From the NCBI GenBank assembly GCA_020975725.1, contig QXJR01000007.1:434001-498000 (forward strand): a DNA stretch of 64,000 nt. Direction: 5' to 3'. This stretch comes from Picocystis sp. L7 (taxonomy: Eukaryota; Chlorophyta; Picocystophyceae; Picocystales; Picocystaceae). The first letter of the stretch is position 1. The number at the start of each line of letters is the position of its first letter. Under the pieces are notes generated by a model. It was not told the origin of the DNA, searched no databases, and was given only the letters and a program-made list of their open reading frames with translations. This document shows, in pieces, positions 49,696 to 58,506 of the stretch. Position numbers and translations under genes: made by a program.

Positions 49696-51159
49696 GCGCC
49701 TGCGTTGGAGCAGGAAGATCCGCAGTGGTACCTGGAGAACGCGACGCTCAACCCCATCGCGCCCTTCACCGGCGGCGTGGCCAAGTGGGAAGCAATCGTG
49801 TACGACGATGGCACGACCTACGAGGGACTGGCTCGCGAAGGTTTGTACGGTGACAAGATTCCCCACGGCAAAGGCACGTACATCATGGGTGCGAGCGGAA
49901 GGCTGCCTTGGGAACCTCCCGTCATGGATGAGGATGGAAACATCATCACCGACCCCAGCCGCGGGGACGTGAGAGGAGACAAGTATGAAGGGGAACTGTG
50001 GGGTGGAAAGCCACATGGACTGGGCACCTACACTAAACTAGACGGAACCGTGTATCGTGGAGAGTTCAGGGACGGTGAGAAAAGTGGATGCGGAATGGAA
50101 GTTCGCTGGGGGCAATACATGAAGGCCTTAGAAGAAGGAACCAGCGAGGAAGAGGCCAGAAAGCAACTCATGTCTTCCAGGAGGCTGATCACCATGGGAA
50201 AGTACAAAAACAACAGATTGATGAACAACGCAATACCTGCTGCAGATATGCCCCAGGGGAAAAAAATGGTGGAAGCTGGAACCATTGGGGACTTGGGGAT
50301 GTGCAGCGTTGAGGAAGTGCGGGGAACGGTGGAAGAGGTCAATTCAGTGACGCTACGAACGCGAATGTTTCAGTTCAAGCCAGAGGGCGATGTTCTAAAC
50401 ATGTTTCACTCCGCATCCAAGACGGGTGTGCCAGCCACCATGCTCAACGATCCTATTTACTATCCTCCTGGCACAGAGTTCATGAAACCCGGACCCGCAG
50501 GGCAGCTAGGCGCTGTACCAGAGAACAAGGGCTTCAAGAAAGAAATGGTGAAGGCTGCCGCAAACTGGAAGCGAATCCACGACCTGTACAACTTTGAGTA
50601 CAAGCCCACACCAGGAAGCATTGAAGCGGAAGCGCGAGAATTCGCCAAGAAGCAGAAGACTGAGATCGACTTGGAGGGTGCTTTATACGAGCATTTCCTC
50701 AAAGGCATCAGGACCGGGGTAATCAAACCCAATAAAGTGTCTTTTGAAGACTTTGTCGCCATGTACGAGGCCAAGCAGAGACGAAAGAAGGCTGAAGATT
50801 CCTTGGAAATGCCTGGGGCAGGCACGGAGTTAGACCTAAATGAGCTTGATGACGATGATGACTCTGATGATGAAGAGGATTTTGACGAAGATGAGGAAGA
50901 AGACGAAATCAAAGTAGAAAGTGGAGGAAAAAGGCAGGGGAAAAAGTCACCTTTTGGATCACTTTCCATGGGCATATCTCATGGTCAGCGTGCGCTGTCG
51001 CAGGCATTTGGTACCTGGAGTAGGAGGGCGATGCCAAAAGCTAGCTTCGGGCAATTCGCGCGCAAGTTTCAATCTTTTGTGAGGCCTGACAGTGACAAGA
51101 GGGCACCATTTGCCGCTTTGTCGCTGTCCTGCTCTCTGCCGTGTCCCAGGCAATCATAA
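49696..51159 (+). CDS. MORN-repeat protein, 5' exon not located
   Basis: About 487 aa visible. Coding begins directly after an acceptor (acatctag) with APALEQEDPQWYLENATLN and no ATG, so at least one upstream exon exists. MORN motifs: YDDGTTYEGLAREGLYGDK (then IPHGKGTYIM), GDKYEGELWGGKPHGLGTYT and GTVYRGEFRDGEKSGCGMEV. MORN repeats bind membranes or proteins. The rest includes IHDLYNFEYKPTPGSIEAEA, a conserved-looking helical part (YEHFLKGIRTGVIKPNKVSF) and an acidic run (LDDDDDSDDEEDFDEDEEE). The C-terminus may be spliced further: a frame at 51257-51486 contains a membrane-like NLFYSGLALGLAAVAWQG, and GTGAGG/GTGACA donors occur near 51076-51090. A link to plastid envelope MORN proteins such as TIC100 is only a thought. 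Confidence 0.7.
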   Translation, partial: APALEQEDPQWYLENATLNPIAPFTGGVAKWEAIVYDDGTTYEGLAREGLYGDKIPHGKGTYIMGASGRLPWEPPVMDEDGNIITDPSRGDVRGDKYEGELWGGKPHGLGTYTKLDGTVYRGEFRDGEKSGCGMEVRWGQYMKALEEGTSEEEARKQLMSSRRLITMGKYKNNRLMNNAIPAADMPQGKKMVEAGTIGDLGMCSVEEVRGTVEEVNSVTLRTRMFQFKPEGDVLNMFHSASKTGVPATMLNDPIYYPPGTEFMKPGPAGQLGAVPENKGFKKEMVKAAANWKRIHDLYNFEYKPTPGSIEAEAREFAKKQKTEIDLEGALYEHFLKGIRTGVIKPNKVSFEDFVAMYEAKQRRKKAEDSLEMPGAGTELDLNELDDDDDSDDEEDFDEDEEEDEIKVESGGKRQGKKSPFGSLSMGISHGQRALSQAFGTWSRRAMPKASFGQFARKFQSFVRPDSDKRAPFAALSLSCSLPCPRQS

Positions 51160-51882
51160 ACTCAGGGGCGAGCAAGGCTTTCAGAGACTTCTGTAAGGTA
51201 GATTTTCCGAATTGTTGGGGTGCTAAGAATGCCCCCCTATCGTATGAACTTTACAGTGAGTACAACTGTGATTCCTTCCACAGTCCTGCAGACTGTGGCA
51301 GTGCCTTGGGCCACGCAGGATGCGAAAAGGGCCCGTGCATTGACTTGGTCGCCCTTCGGAGCACGTGCGCCAAATTTATTTTACTCTGGTTTGGCTCTGG
51401 GACTGGCGGCAGTTGCGTGGCAAGGGCATTGTAACACCATTGTCATAGAGGAGATCCTTTTAGACGGTATGTGGCCCAGTGATTGATACACATGTCGCAA
51501 AATGGCCAAGTGTTGGAAGCGCTCTTGTGTGCGTATGCGATCCAGACCTCTGGGCGACCGATTGGGTCCATCCCCGGAGTCACTTTGACTCGTCCGCTTT
51601 TCCAAGGGCGAGACAGTCGTTTGGAAGACCACAAGGGGATCGTACCATCCGCTCCAGCCTTTCCTTCATCCCCTGTTTCACGTTCCTTCCCTCTTCCTCC
51701 GATCCCTTCGACTTTCCTCGTTCCTTCTCGAACGGGGTGGATGCATCCCACCTGCATGCCCACACTCGATGACCAGAGAATGGAGGAGAAGAAGTTTGGC
51801 GATTCGAATCGACGCAAGACAGCGAAGCTCCATGCGGTGCCTCGACATACGCGGAAAGGTTTCAGTACGGGCGAACAATCCG
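51160..51882. other. Intergenic, may include 3' exon of MORN gene
   Basis: The first 330 bp hold two competing open frames (51141-51434 and 51220-51486) that could be a spliced C-terminus of the MORN protein. The remainder is the 5' region of the sulfotransferase gene, whose frame is open from 51769. Confidence 0.35.
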
Positions 51883-53421
51883 ATGGGAAGGGTGCTCGTT
51901 TGGATGATGATGTGCATGGTTGCCGTCCGAGGCGACGCGAAAGACGCTTATCGACTTGCACAACGGGCAGATCAACTCCTGACGCAAGACTTGCGGGACG
52001 CCAACGGATTTATCCATCGAGATGAAATCGTCACGCTGTTTCGGAATGCGATCGACATCGAACCACGCAGCAAAATCGCGATGTTTGCGCACGTGTCGAT
52101 GGCTAACCTTTTCGTGGAGGAAGGGAGTGCCAAACGAGCACTCGCCGAAATCGAGGAGAGCTTCGAAATTGCCTCTTCAACAGGATGGGGAGCGGGGTCG
52201 ATGCAGGCCAACGCGTTGTATGTGAGGGGAAAAGCGTTCGACTACTTGGGAATGGTCGGAGATGCGCATCGAGCATATCATGAAAGTCGAAGTATTACGC
52301 AAGAAATAGGCGACGCCCCGAGGTTCGCAATGTTGACCTGGGTCCTCAAAAACTACACAGAAGATGACATACAAACCATGCAAGCTATGCTGTCACAAGA
52401 GAATCATCCACTGTATCTCTCAACATCGGATAAAATGAGTCGGTCGTACATTCACTTTGGTCTCTCGAGGGCCTACCATGCCCAAGATTTACATGAAATG
52501 TTTTGGGATAATGTAGAGATGGGCAACATGCTGCGGCGCGAGGCGTTGAAAGTGGATGGTAGCGTGATTGCAAAGCACCAAGTTTTGCTACAGACAATGA
52601 AAGCTAGCTTTCCATCAAGAATGTTCAGGAAGGATTCCGCGCACAGAGAATCAGCAGCTTCTGCAATTTTCGTTGTTGGAGTTCCCAGGAGTGGGAGCAC
52701 CCTTGTGGAACAAATTCTCTCCAGCCACAGCAAGGTTTGGGGCGCAGGTGAAAACACCTTGCTAAGTCCTCTACTCCCACTTGTGTTCAAGGGTCTAAAG
52801 CAAAATCCACAGGAAAATCTGTCCGTTTTCAGCAAATACGGAAACAGGTACAAAATTCTCATGGAAGCACGAATGAAAAACCTTGAACCGCAAAAGAGCA
52901 CTTGGGTAGACAAAATGCTTCACAACTTGTGGTATCTTGGTGTGATACGGCTGATGGTCCCTGATGCATGCTTCATACGCGTAGCCCGTGATCCTATGGA
53001 CGCTGGATTCAGCATATACAAGTCATCGTTTGAAGGTGATCTGGGCTGGACCTGGGATCTATCTGATATCGGGGCATATCAAGTGCTTGTGGAGGAGATG
53101 CTGCTGCACTGGCGCAAGGTTCTTCCAGGTGAGATCCTGGAAATCAACTATGAGGATCTGGTGAGCGACCACATTGGGAACTCGGTGAAAATGCTTGAAC
53201 ATTGCGGATTGCAGTATGAACCTTCTGTTGCTGAATTTTACTCGAATCCTCGAGAAGTGCGGACTGCGAGCATGGGACAGGTTAGATCAGGAATATACAA
53301 TACCTCAATTGGAACTCACAAGAAGTACATGGATCGATTGGAACCTCTGAAAAAGGCCTTGGGTGCAATGTTTTCACATATGGTTGATGTGGGAGACAGC
53401 CACGGGCATATGGAGCTCTGA
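51883..53421 (+). CDS. TPR-sulfotransferase, secretory
   Basis: 512 aa from MGRVLVWMMMCMVAVRGDAK, a short signal-peptide-like start; longer in-frame starts exist at 51769 and 51832. Residues about 25-240 are helical TPR-like repeats (SMANLFVEEGSAKRALAEIE; NALYVRGKAFDYLGMVGDAH). The C-terminal half is a PAPS-dependent sulfotransferase (Sulfotransfer_3 type): the 5'-phosphosulfate loop is VVGVPRSGSTLVEQILSSH, the 3'-phosphate site RVARDPMDAGFSIYKSSF, and the late conserved segment ILEINYEDLVSD. TPR plus sulfotransferase on one chain is common in bacteria and some algae. The acceptor is unknown; a Golgi or lumenal location is inference. Single exon; convergent with LIN1. Confidence 0.85.
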   Translation: MGRVLVWMMMCMVAVRGDAKDAYRLAQRADQLLTQDLRDANGFIHRDEIVTLFRNAIDIEPRSKIAMFAHVSMANLFVEEGSAKRALAEIEESFEIASSTGWGAGSMQANALYVRGKAFDYLGMVGDAHRAYHESRSITQEIGDAPRFAMLTWVLKNYTEDDIQTMQAMLSQENHPLYLSTSDKMSRSYIHFGLSRAYHAQDLHEMFWDNVEMGNMLRREALKVDGSVIAKHQVLLQTMKASFPSRMFRKDSAHRESAASAIFVVGVPRSGSTLVEQILSSHSKVWGAGENTLLSPLLPLVFKGLKQNPQENLSVFSKYGNRYKILMEARMKNLEPQKSTWVDKMLHNLWYLGVIRLMVPDACFIRVARDPMDAGFSIYKSSFEGDLGWTWDLSDIGAYQVLVEEMLLHWRKVLPGEILEINYEDLVSDHIGNSVKMLEHCGLQYEPSVAEFYSNPREVRTASMGQVRSGIYNTSIGTHKKYMDRLEPLKKALGAMFSHMVDVGDSHGHMEL

Positions 53422-53810
53422 CTTTATTCTTCACATGACTGACTTGTCCCATTTCAAGCAACGTCACCTACCAGAACGCAATGATATCGAGGCAAGGGGT
53501 TGAGGAGTTATTAGGATCAACTCTGCCATCGCCAAACACTGCGCAGCAGGATTGCTGCAAGTTTTTAAGAGCCTTGAATTTGCTCTTATTCTTCTGCAAT
53601 CGCAAGAGACGCTCGTACAAGGGAAAGAGAGCATACTTTTCCCTCACCTCCCCTTGCCCACTTCATTCCTGAAGCAATGTCCATTCCAGTGCTCTGAACA
53701 CCTGCATAATGATAAGGGTATAACAGGATCGGCCACGTTTTTCCTCGGGGGGGGGGGGGCGTGTCCTGAACTGTACGGTGGAAATTCCATGCAAGTTAAT
53801 CTGCATTGTC
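53422..53810. other. Convergent intergenic region with G13 run
   Basis: 389 bp between the sulfotransferase and LIN1 stops. Contains a homopolymer of 13 G at 53747-53759. No GYF-domain-like coding sequence was found here on the minus strand. Confidence 0.5.
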
Positions 53811-54458
53811 CTAGGAGAACATATCTTCTTCGAAGGTAGCATTATCCTCTACCTCTTTTGGTTGCCGAAACTTGCCAGATTCTTGCTCCAGCACATTCTT
53901 GGTTTTGGAATAGATGTCGTAATCTCCAACTTCCATGAGTTGGCTTGCCATTTCGGTGAGGAATTCAATGCCTTGCTTCGCTTCGATCGATTTGGTTTGT
54001 TTCCTTTGTTTTCCCCATCTTTGGATTGCTTTGGTGACGCTTTCCCCATCCATCATGTATTTCACCATTTTTGCTTTCAGTTGCATGGGTTGTATGGTGT
54101 CTAGCTCTTCGCTTTCCTCTTCTTCTTCATCGTCACCGATTTCTTCCTGTTGTTCGTATCGATCGTCAATGGGCACGGTTTTGGTCCATTCATCTTCTTC
54201 CTCTTCTTCCTCTTCTTCGTCTTTTCGTTTCTTTCCCACCTTCTTCTCGCTAGCTTTTCCACGCTTCTGTTGGACGTATCCTCCGTCTTCGTCGAAGTAC
54301 CCTCGTTTCCTTTCCTCTTTCAGGTGGAAGGGTTCCAAGGGCACGTCGCCCAGTGTTCCGGGTTGGTTTTCGGTGTCTTCTTCGGCTTCTTCGATCCGTT
54401 GGGGAAGGTCTGTGTCCCATGTAGGATCGTGTCGCATTCCACCTCTCGGTTGAGCCAT
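53811..54458 (-). CDS. LIN1: LIN1/CD2BP2-like U5 snRNP protein lacking a visible GYF domain
   Basis: 215 aa from MAQPRGGMRHD; the open frame extends 28 codons upstream but that part is unlike the family. CD2BP2/Lin1 is a U5 snRNP-associated assembly factor. Family features: PLEPFHLKEERKRGYFDEDG followed by GYV, DEWTKTVPIDDRY, IQPMQLKAKMVKYMMDGESV followed by TKAIQRWG, and LTEMASQLMEVGDYDIYSKT. The acidic blocks (KDEEEEEEEEDEW; DDEEEEESEELD) are typical. Other members end in a GYF domain. This frame stops right after NATFEEDMFS with only 389 bp to the next gene, so the GYF domain is either absent or encoded by an unseen exon. Confidence 0.82.
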   Translation of the reverse strand: MAQPRGGMRHDPTWDTDLPQRIEEAEEDTENQPGTLGDVPLEPFHLKEERKRGYFDEDGGYVQQKRGKASEKKVGKKRKDEEEEEEEEDEWTKTVPIDDRYEQQEEIGDDEEEEESEELDTIQPMQLKAKMVKYMMDGESVTKAIQRWGKQRKQTKSIEAKQGIEFLTEMASQLMEVGDYDIYSKTKNVLEQESGKFRQPKEVEDNATFEEDMFS

Positions 54459-54765
54459 GTTCCACCACCAGCACCACCGCTTGTGGACGCTTGCTTGGTG
54501 GCGAACCAGGTTCGTGCATTCTTCCCATCCGTCGGAACCCACCCATGGGACCCGGTCGTAGGTTTCCTTTCTGAACCAGAACCCACGGGTTCAAGATAGG
54601 GGGATGACCCGGGGGATGCCTCCGACACGAGCCCTCCTCCCCGTCGGACGGGACCCCACCCGCATTTGGGTGGAGAGGAGGGAGACCCAATTCCCTCTCC
54701 CTCCCCCTCAGGTCCACGTGGAAGAAGGCAGGGACAGAGGGACGAGTGCCCGGACTTGGGGGGGG
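54459..54765. other. Remaining LIN1 upstream region next to element B
   Basis: 307 bp between the LIN1 ATG and the left end of element B, GC-rich and ending in a G8 run (54758-54765). Probably half of an original divergent promoter shared with the prenyl synthase gene and split by the insertion. Confidence 0.45.
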
Positions 54766-55550
54766 CACCCCACCGCCACTTTTTCTTCATAGGGAGAGAG
54801 GGGGTGTCGCTGTGGGATCCGTGGAGCCTCCGGAGGACCTCTCCGGACGTTGCTGCTCCAATCGAAGTTGTAGAGCACTCCGTTTTAAGTGGTTTGGATC
54901 GATGGACCCCGAGCTGGTTCGGCCCGTGCAAGAGCAGGGAGGCCCGTGCACGTCCCAGGGTCTTTCGTGGCTGGATCCTGCCTCGTTTCCCCTGCCGGGT
55001 GCTCCTTCCTTTCGACGCGCGTATCTCTTCGAATATGGGTTGAAATCGAGCGAACGATATCTCGTTGGATAGGTCTCGGCGCGTTCTTTCGAACGGTACT
55101 CTCAAAATGGCCAAATTCTGCCTTGCACGATTTATACAGTCGAAAAACCACCGGCAGGTGGTGGGGACCCCAAACGACACCTCTTCTTGACACCTCCCCG
55201 AGGGCAGCCGAGCGCCCACGGGGAACCGGAACGCCAAACAAGGGGAAAGGAAAGACGGAAAGATAGGACACCTTCATGAGAAAAACGAGATCGAGAGTCG
55301 ATGCTCCTGGTGCCATGAAGCGCATGTTCATCCACCTGGCCAAAACGCCCAAAAAAGGGTGAATTTGGAGAACTCCCCGAGCCAGCCGCACCGAGTTCAC
55401 CCAGAAGACAAACGATCCAGGACCAACCAAGCTCAGATTCGGATTCTCCTCGTCGAATCACCTGGAAACACCACAAAAAAGAACGGGGAACAGGCCTGAT
55501 GTGAAGAAAAAGCCCGAGGACTCACGCTCCCCCCAAGTGGCGGTGGGGTG
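54766..55550. repeat. Element B direct repeat R1
   Basis: 785 bp, apparently identical to 57588-58372. It starts CACCCCACCGCCACTT and ends with the exact inverted complement. Frames of up to about 180 codons on both strands are present in both copies and show no motif; they are not called as genes. Confidence 0.92.
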
Positions 55551-55873
55551 GGTACGTGGGGGGCGTTTCGGGATCTGCTGGATTGGGGGGGGCCGTGGCG
55601 CCCGAAGTACGAGGTATTTGGTCCTGAAATTCAAACCGTACATGATCCATGGGGCGTACAGCTCACCTACCAAATCTCGTTGCCCTACCATCACTCTGTA
55701 AGTGGCAGTGCCCCCGAGGGTCACCGCTGGTAGGTATGACAGGACTGGAGGGGGGGTACTTTAAGCCCCCCTCCCCAGGCACACAGGGGCAACGAGGGGA
55801 AGCTATGGGGTGGAATCGAAAGAGGAAAGACCAAATTCAGCACCGACAGGATTTCAAGGCAAAACGCTTCGTG

Positions 55874-56977
55874 ATGGGGAAGAAGCGCACAAAAAAGCCA
55901 TCACCAGGCCTCATGGAGGAAGCGGCCATCCAGGCCACCAAAGCGGCGTACAAGGTGCTGAGTGGGAATCTCTCCGCCACGTCCAAGGTTATGAAGCGGA
56001 GTTGGGTGACCGTGAAATCTTGGGTGAAGGATCGTAAGCCCAAAGCTCCTTCCTCTTCAAAACGTCGTTCCCTCTCTTATGCCCGTGGTCATGGCAAGTG
56101 GTTGTGCAACTTCCTCAAGTCTCGTGCACTTGAAGGCCAGGCCATGGGGACAAGGGATGTCATGAACGAGTGGGAAGCACGGTACGGACGGAGAGTACCC
56201 TTGAGGACCTTGCAACGGCTGTTGAAGGATTTGGGGGTGAAGACCAAGGTCCAAAAAAAGGTGATGAAGTTGCAGGCCTCACACAAGGCCAATAGAGTGA
56301 AGTTTGCGGAACGGCACTTGGGGGATGATTTTGGGCGGGTTCTTTTCACGGATGCCCACCAAATTTACCTGGGAACCACCAAGCACAAAGGCTCCAAACG
56401 AACCCTGGTCCCTCCTGGTACCACACCCCTCGTGGAGTACAACAAGGCCCCCCCACGAATCAAAGTGTATGGTGGGGTGTGTGCTCGTGGACTCACAGGC
56501 CTGTTGACAGTCACGGGGACCACAGGGCAGCCTTGTGACTTCAAGGATGGACAAGGGAAGGTTTCCAAGGGTGTAGGACAGCAGGAGTACGCAGAAAAAG
56601 TCCTCCCTTGGCTGATGAAGGAGGGCACCAGGTTGTACAAGAAGGCCCCCTGGACCTTTCAACAGGATGGGGATGGGGCCCATCGATCGAAGGCCACCAT
56701 TCTCAAGTTGGTGGAGCTCTCCACTCAAGCTCACGTGGATCTCATGTTGGATTGGCCCTCTCTCAGCCCTGATCTCAGTCCCATTGAAAACGTGTGGTCT
56801 TGCTTGGACAGGAGGGTGGAAGCCATGAGACCCACCACCTTGGAAGAGCTCAAAACCTGCACCTTTCGTGCATGGAAGGAGCTCTCCAAAGAGGGGCTAG
56901 GTTCCAAGCTCCTCAAAACCATGCCCAAGAGGCTTGAAGAGGTCATCCTCAACCGTGGTGGCTTCACCAAGTATTGA
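55874..56977 (+). CDS. Tc1/mariner/IS630-type DDE transposase, element B
   Basis: 367 aa from MGKKRTKKPSPG, the start that matches the element A protein in length. A longer in-frame start lies at 55805 (MGWNRKRK) and the frame is open to 55649. Helix-turn-helix region: NLSATSKVMKRSWVTVKSWV and PLRTLQRLLKDLG. Catalytic core: VLFTDAH, FQQDGDGAH and SPDLSPIENVW, again with 39 residues between the second Asp and the Glu. Shared blocks with element A include the RTLQR, GDGAH, DWPS and SPDLSPIEN words and a GTTP-x-V/L-type segment before the second Asp. No interruption was seen. Confidence 0.92.
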   Translation: MGKKRTKKPSPGLMEEAAIQATKAAYKVLSGNLSATSKVMKRSWVTVKSWVKDRKPKAPSSSKRRSLSYARGHGKWLCNFLKSRALEGQAMGTRDVMNEWEARYGRRVPLRTLQRLLKDLGVKTKVQKKVMKLQASHKANRVKFAERHLGDDFGRVLFTDAHQIYLGTTKHKGSKRTLVPPGTTPLVEYNKAPPRIKVYGGVCARGLTGLLTVTGTTGQPCDFKDGQGKVSKGVGQQEYAEKVLPWLMKEGTRLYKKAPWTFQQDGDGAHRSKATILKLVELSTQAHVDLMLDWPSLSPDLSPIENVWSCLDRRVEAMRPTTLEELKTCTFRAWKELSKEGLGSKLLKTMPKRLEEVILNRGGFTKY

Positions 56978-57587
56978 CTGCCTCCCATGAGAAAATGGCT
57001 TATCTTGTAATTTGACTTGAAAGTTTCTGTCAGTTTTTCCTTCCGTTTCTCGCTCAAAAAATGGCACCCCCATGGACTCGTGTGTTGGGCTCCTACGGAC
57101 GTGTGGCAGCTCCACGCAGATCAAATCAACTAATGGAGCCCCTGTGAACGCTTGCATGCAACTGAAACGGCTTGGGAAGGCCAGCCTGGGGCTCGGCCCC
57201 GTTGATGGGACTCATGGGACCTCTCAACACACACCCCCAGGCTTCCCTCCCCAGGCTCTCGGGGAGCCGTGTGAGGGCGGATCGTAACCAAACTCGGTGA
57301 GCACCACCTCTGACATGTGATGCAACTACCCTCCAGTTTTTGTGGCCCCAAACGTCGTGGTTCGTACGGTATGCCTATAAGCCTCTCCCTGGAGGACAGG
57401 CCTGAATCACTGAGTTTCGGCCTGTTTTCAGCACCAAACCGTGGTCGCCCTTTCTCAGCCACCACATTGTTTGAAGAGATACTCATCCATCACTGGCTTC
57501 CTCCCGCCCACGTGATGGGTCACCCGGATTTTCGTAGCCATCCAAGGCGCAGTGCATCCACGGTGGCCTCGGCAGCAAGCCCTTACC

Positions 57588-58372
57588 CACCCCACCGCCA
57601 CTTTTTCTTCATAGGGAGAGAGGGGGTGTCGCTGTGGGATCCGTGGAGCCTCCGGAGGACCTCTCCGGACGTTGCTGCTCCAATCGAAGTTGTAGAGCAC
57701 TCCGTTTTAAGTGGTTTGGATCGATGGACCCCGAGCTGGTTCGGCCCGTGCAAGAGCAGGGAGGCCCGTGCACGTCCCAGGGTCTTTCGTGGCTGGATCC
57801 TGCCTCGTTTCCCCTGCCGGGTGCTCCTTCCTTTCGACGCGCGTATCTCTTCGAATATGGGTTGAAATCGAGCGAACGATATCTCGTTGGATAGGTCTCG
57901 GCGCGTTCTTTCGAACGGTACTCTCAAAATGGCCAAATTCTGCCTTGCACGATTTATACAGTCGAAAAACCACCGGCAGGTGGTGGGGACCCCAAACGAC
58001 ACCTCTTCTTGACACCTCCCCGAGGGCAGCCGAGCGCCCACGGGGAACCGGAACGCCAAACAAGGGGAAAGGAAAGACGGAAAGATAGGACACCTTCATG
58101 AGAAAAACGAGATCGAGAGTCGATGCTCCTGGTGCCATGAAGCGCATGTTCATCCACCTGGCCAAAACGCCCAAAAAAGGGTGAATTTGGAGAACTCCCC
58201 GAGCCAGCCGCACCGAGTTCACCCAGAAGACAAACGATCCAGGACCAACCAAGCTCAGATTCGGATTCTCCTCGTCGAATCACCTGGAAACACCACAAAA
58301 AAGAACGGGGAACAGGCCTGATGTGAAGAAAAAGCCCGAGGACTCACGCTCCCCCCAAGTGGCGGTGGGGTG
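57588..58372. repeat. Element B direct repeat R2
   Basis: Second 785-bp copy. The inner boundary is TACC before CACCCC; the mirrored boundary after R1 is GGGGTG followed by GGTA. As in element A, four bases (ACC plus one) extend the inverted tips into the inner segment. R2 ends 135 bp upstream of the prenyl synthase ATG. Confidence 0.92.
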
Positions 58373-58506
58373 GGGGGTGTCGGAGGTGGGGAGATGGACC
58401 AAGGGACACGGTGGGGTGCCTGACCCCAACGAGTGGCTGGAAGGTCCGATCGACCCAAAGGTGGAAAGGAGGCGATTACGGTTCCATCGTGGAGAGTGGG
58501 ACGGGC

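Larger units (their letters stand above)
54766..58372 (+). mobile_element. Element B: mariner-type transposon with 785-bp terminal direct repeats
   Basis: Repeat R1 (54766-55550), inner segment (55551-57587) with one plus-strand transposase gene, repeat R2 (57588-58372). R1 and R2 appear identical (offset 2,822). The tips are perfect 16-bp inverted repeats, CACCCCACCGCCACTT. GGG on both sides is compatible with a 3-bp duplication but lies in G runs, so it is uninformative. The repeat sequence differs from that of element A except for the tip pattern CA-N5-CCGCCAC. It is inserted between LIN1 and the prenyl synthase gene, which are transcribed away from each other. The open transposase and identical repeats suggest recent activity. 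Confidence 0.85.

Noticed and set aside
49705-49707. TTG as start of the MORN protein
   Set aside because: The frame continues upstream to an acceptor AG at 49694-49695, so the visible block is an internal exon rather than a protein start.
54885-55430. 181-codon minus-strand frame inside element B repeats (also at 57707-58252)
   Set aside because: Frames are open on both strands in this GC-rich repeat, show no motif and have no counterpart in element A repeats. Identity between copies only reflects the repeat.
45160-58372. Interpretation of elements A and B as LTR retrotransposons
   Set aside because: No reverse transcriptase, protease, integrase or capsid-like frame, no TG..CA repeat ends and no primer-binding site. 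The only long gene in each is a Tc1/mariner-type transposase.
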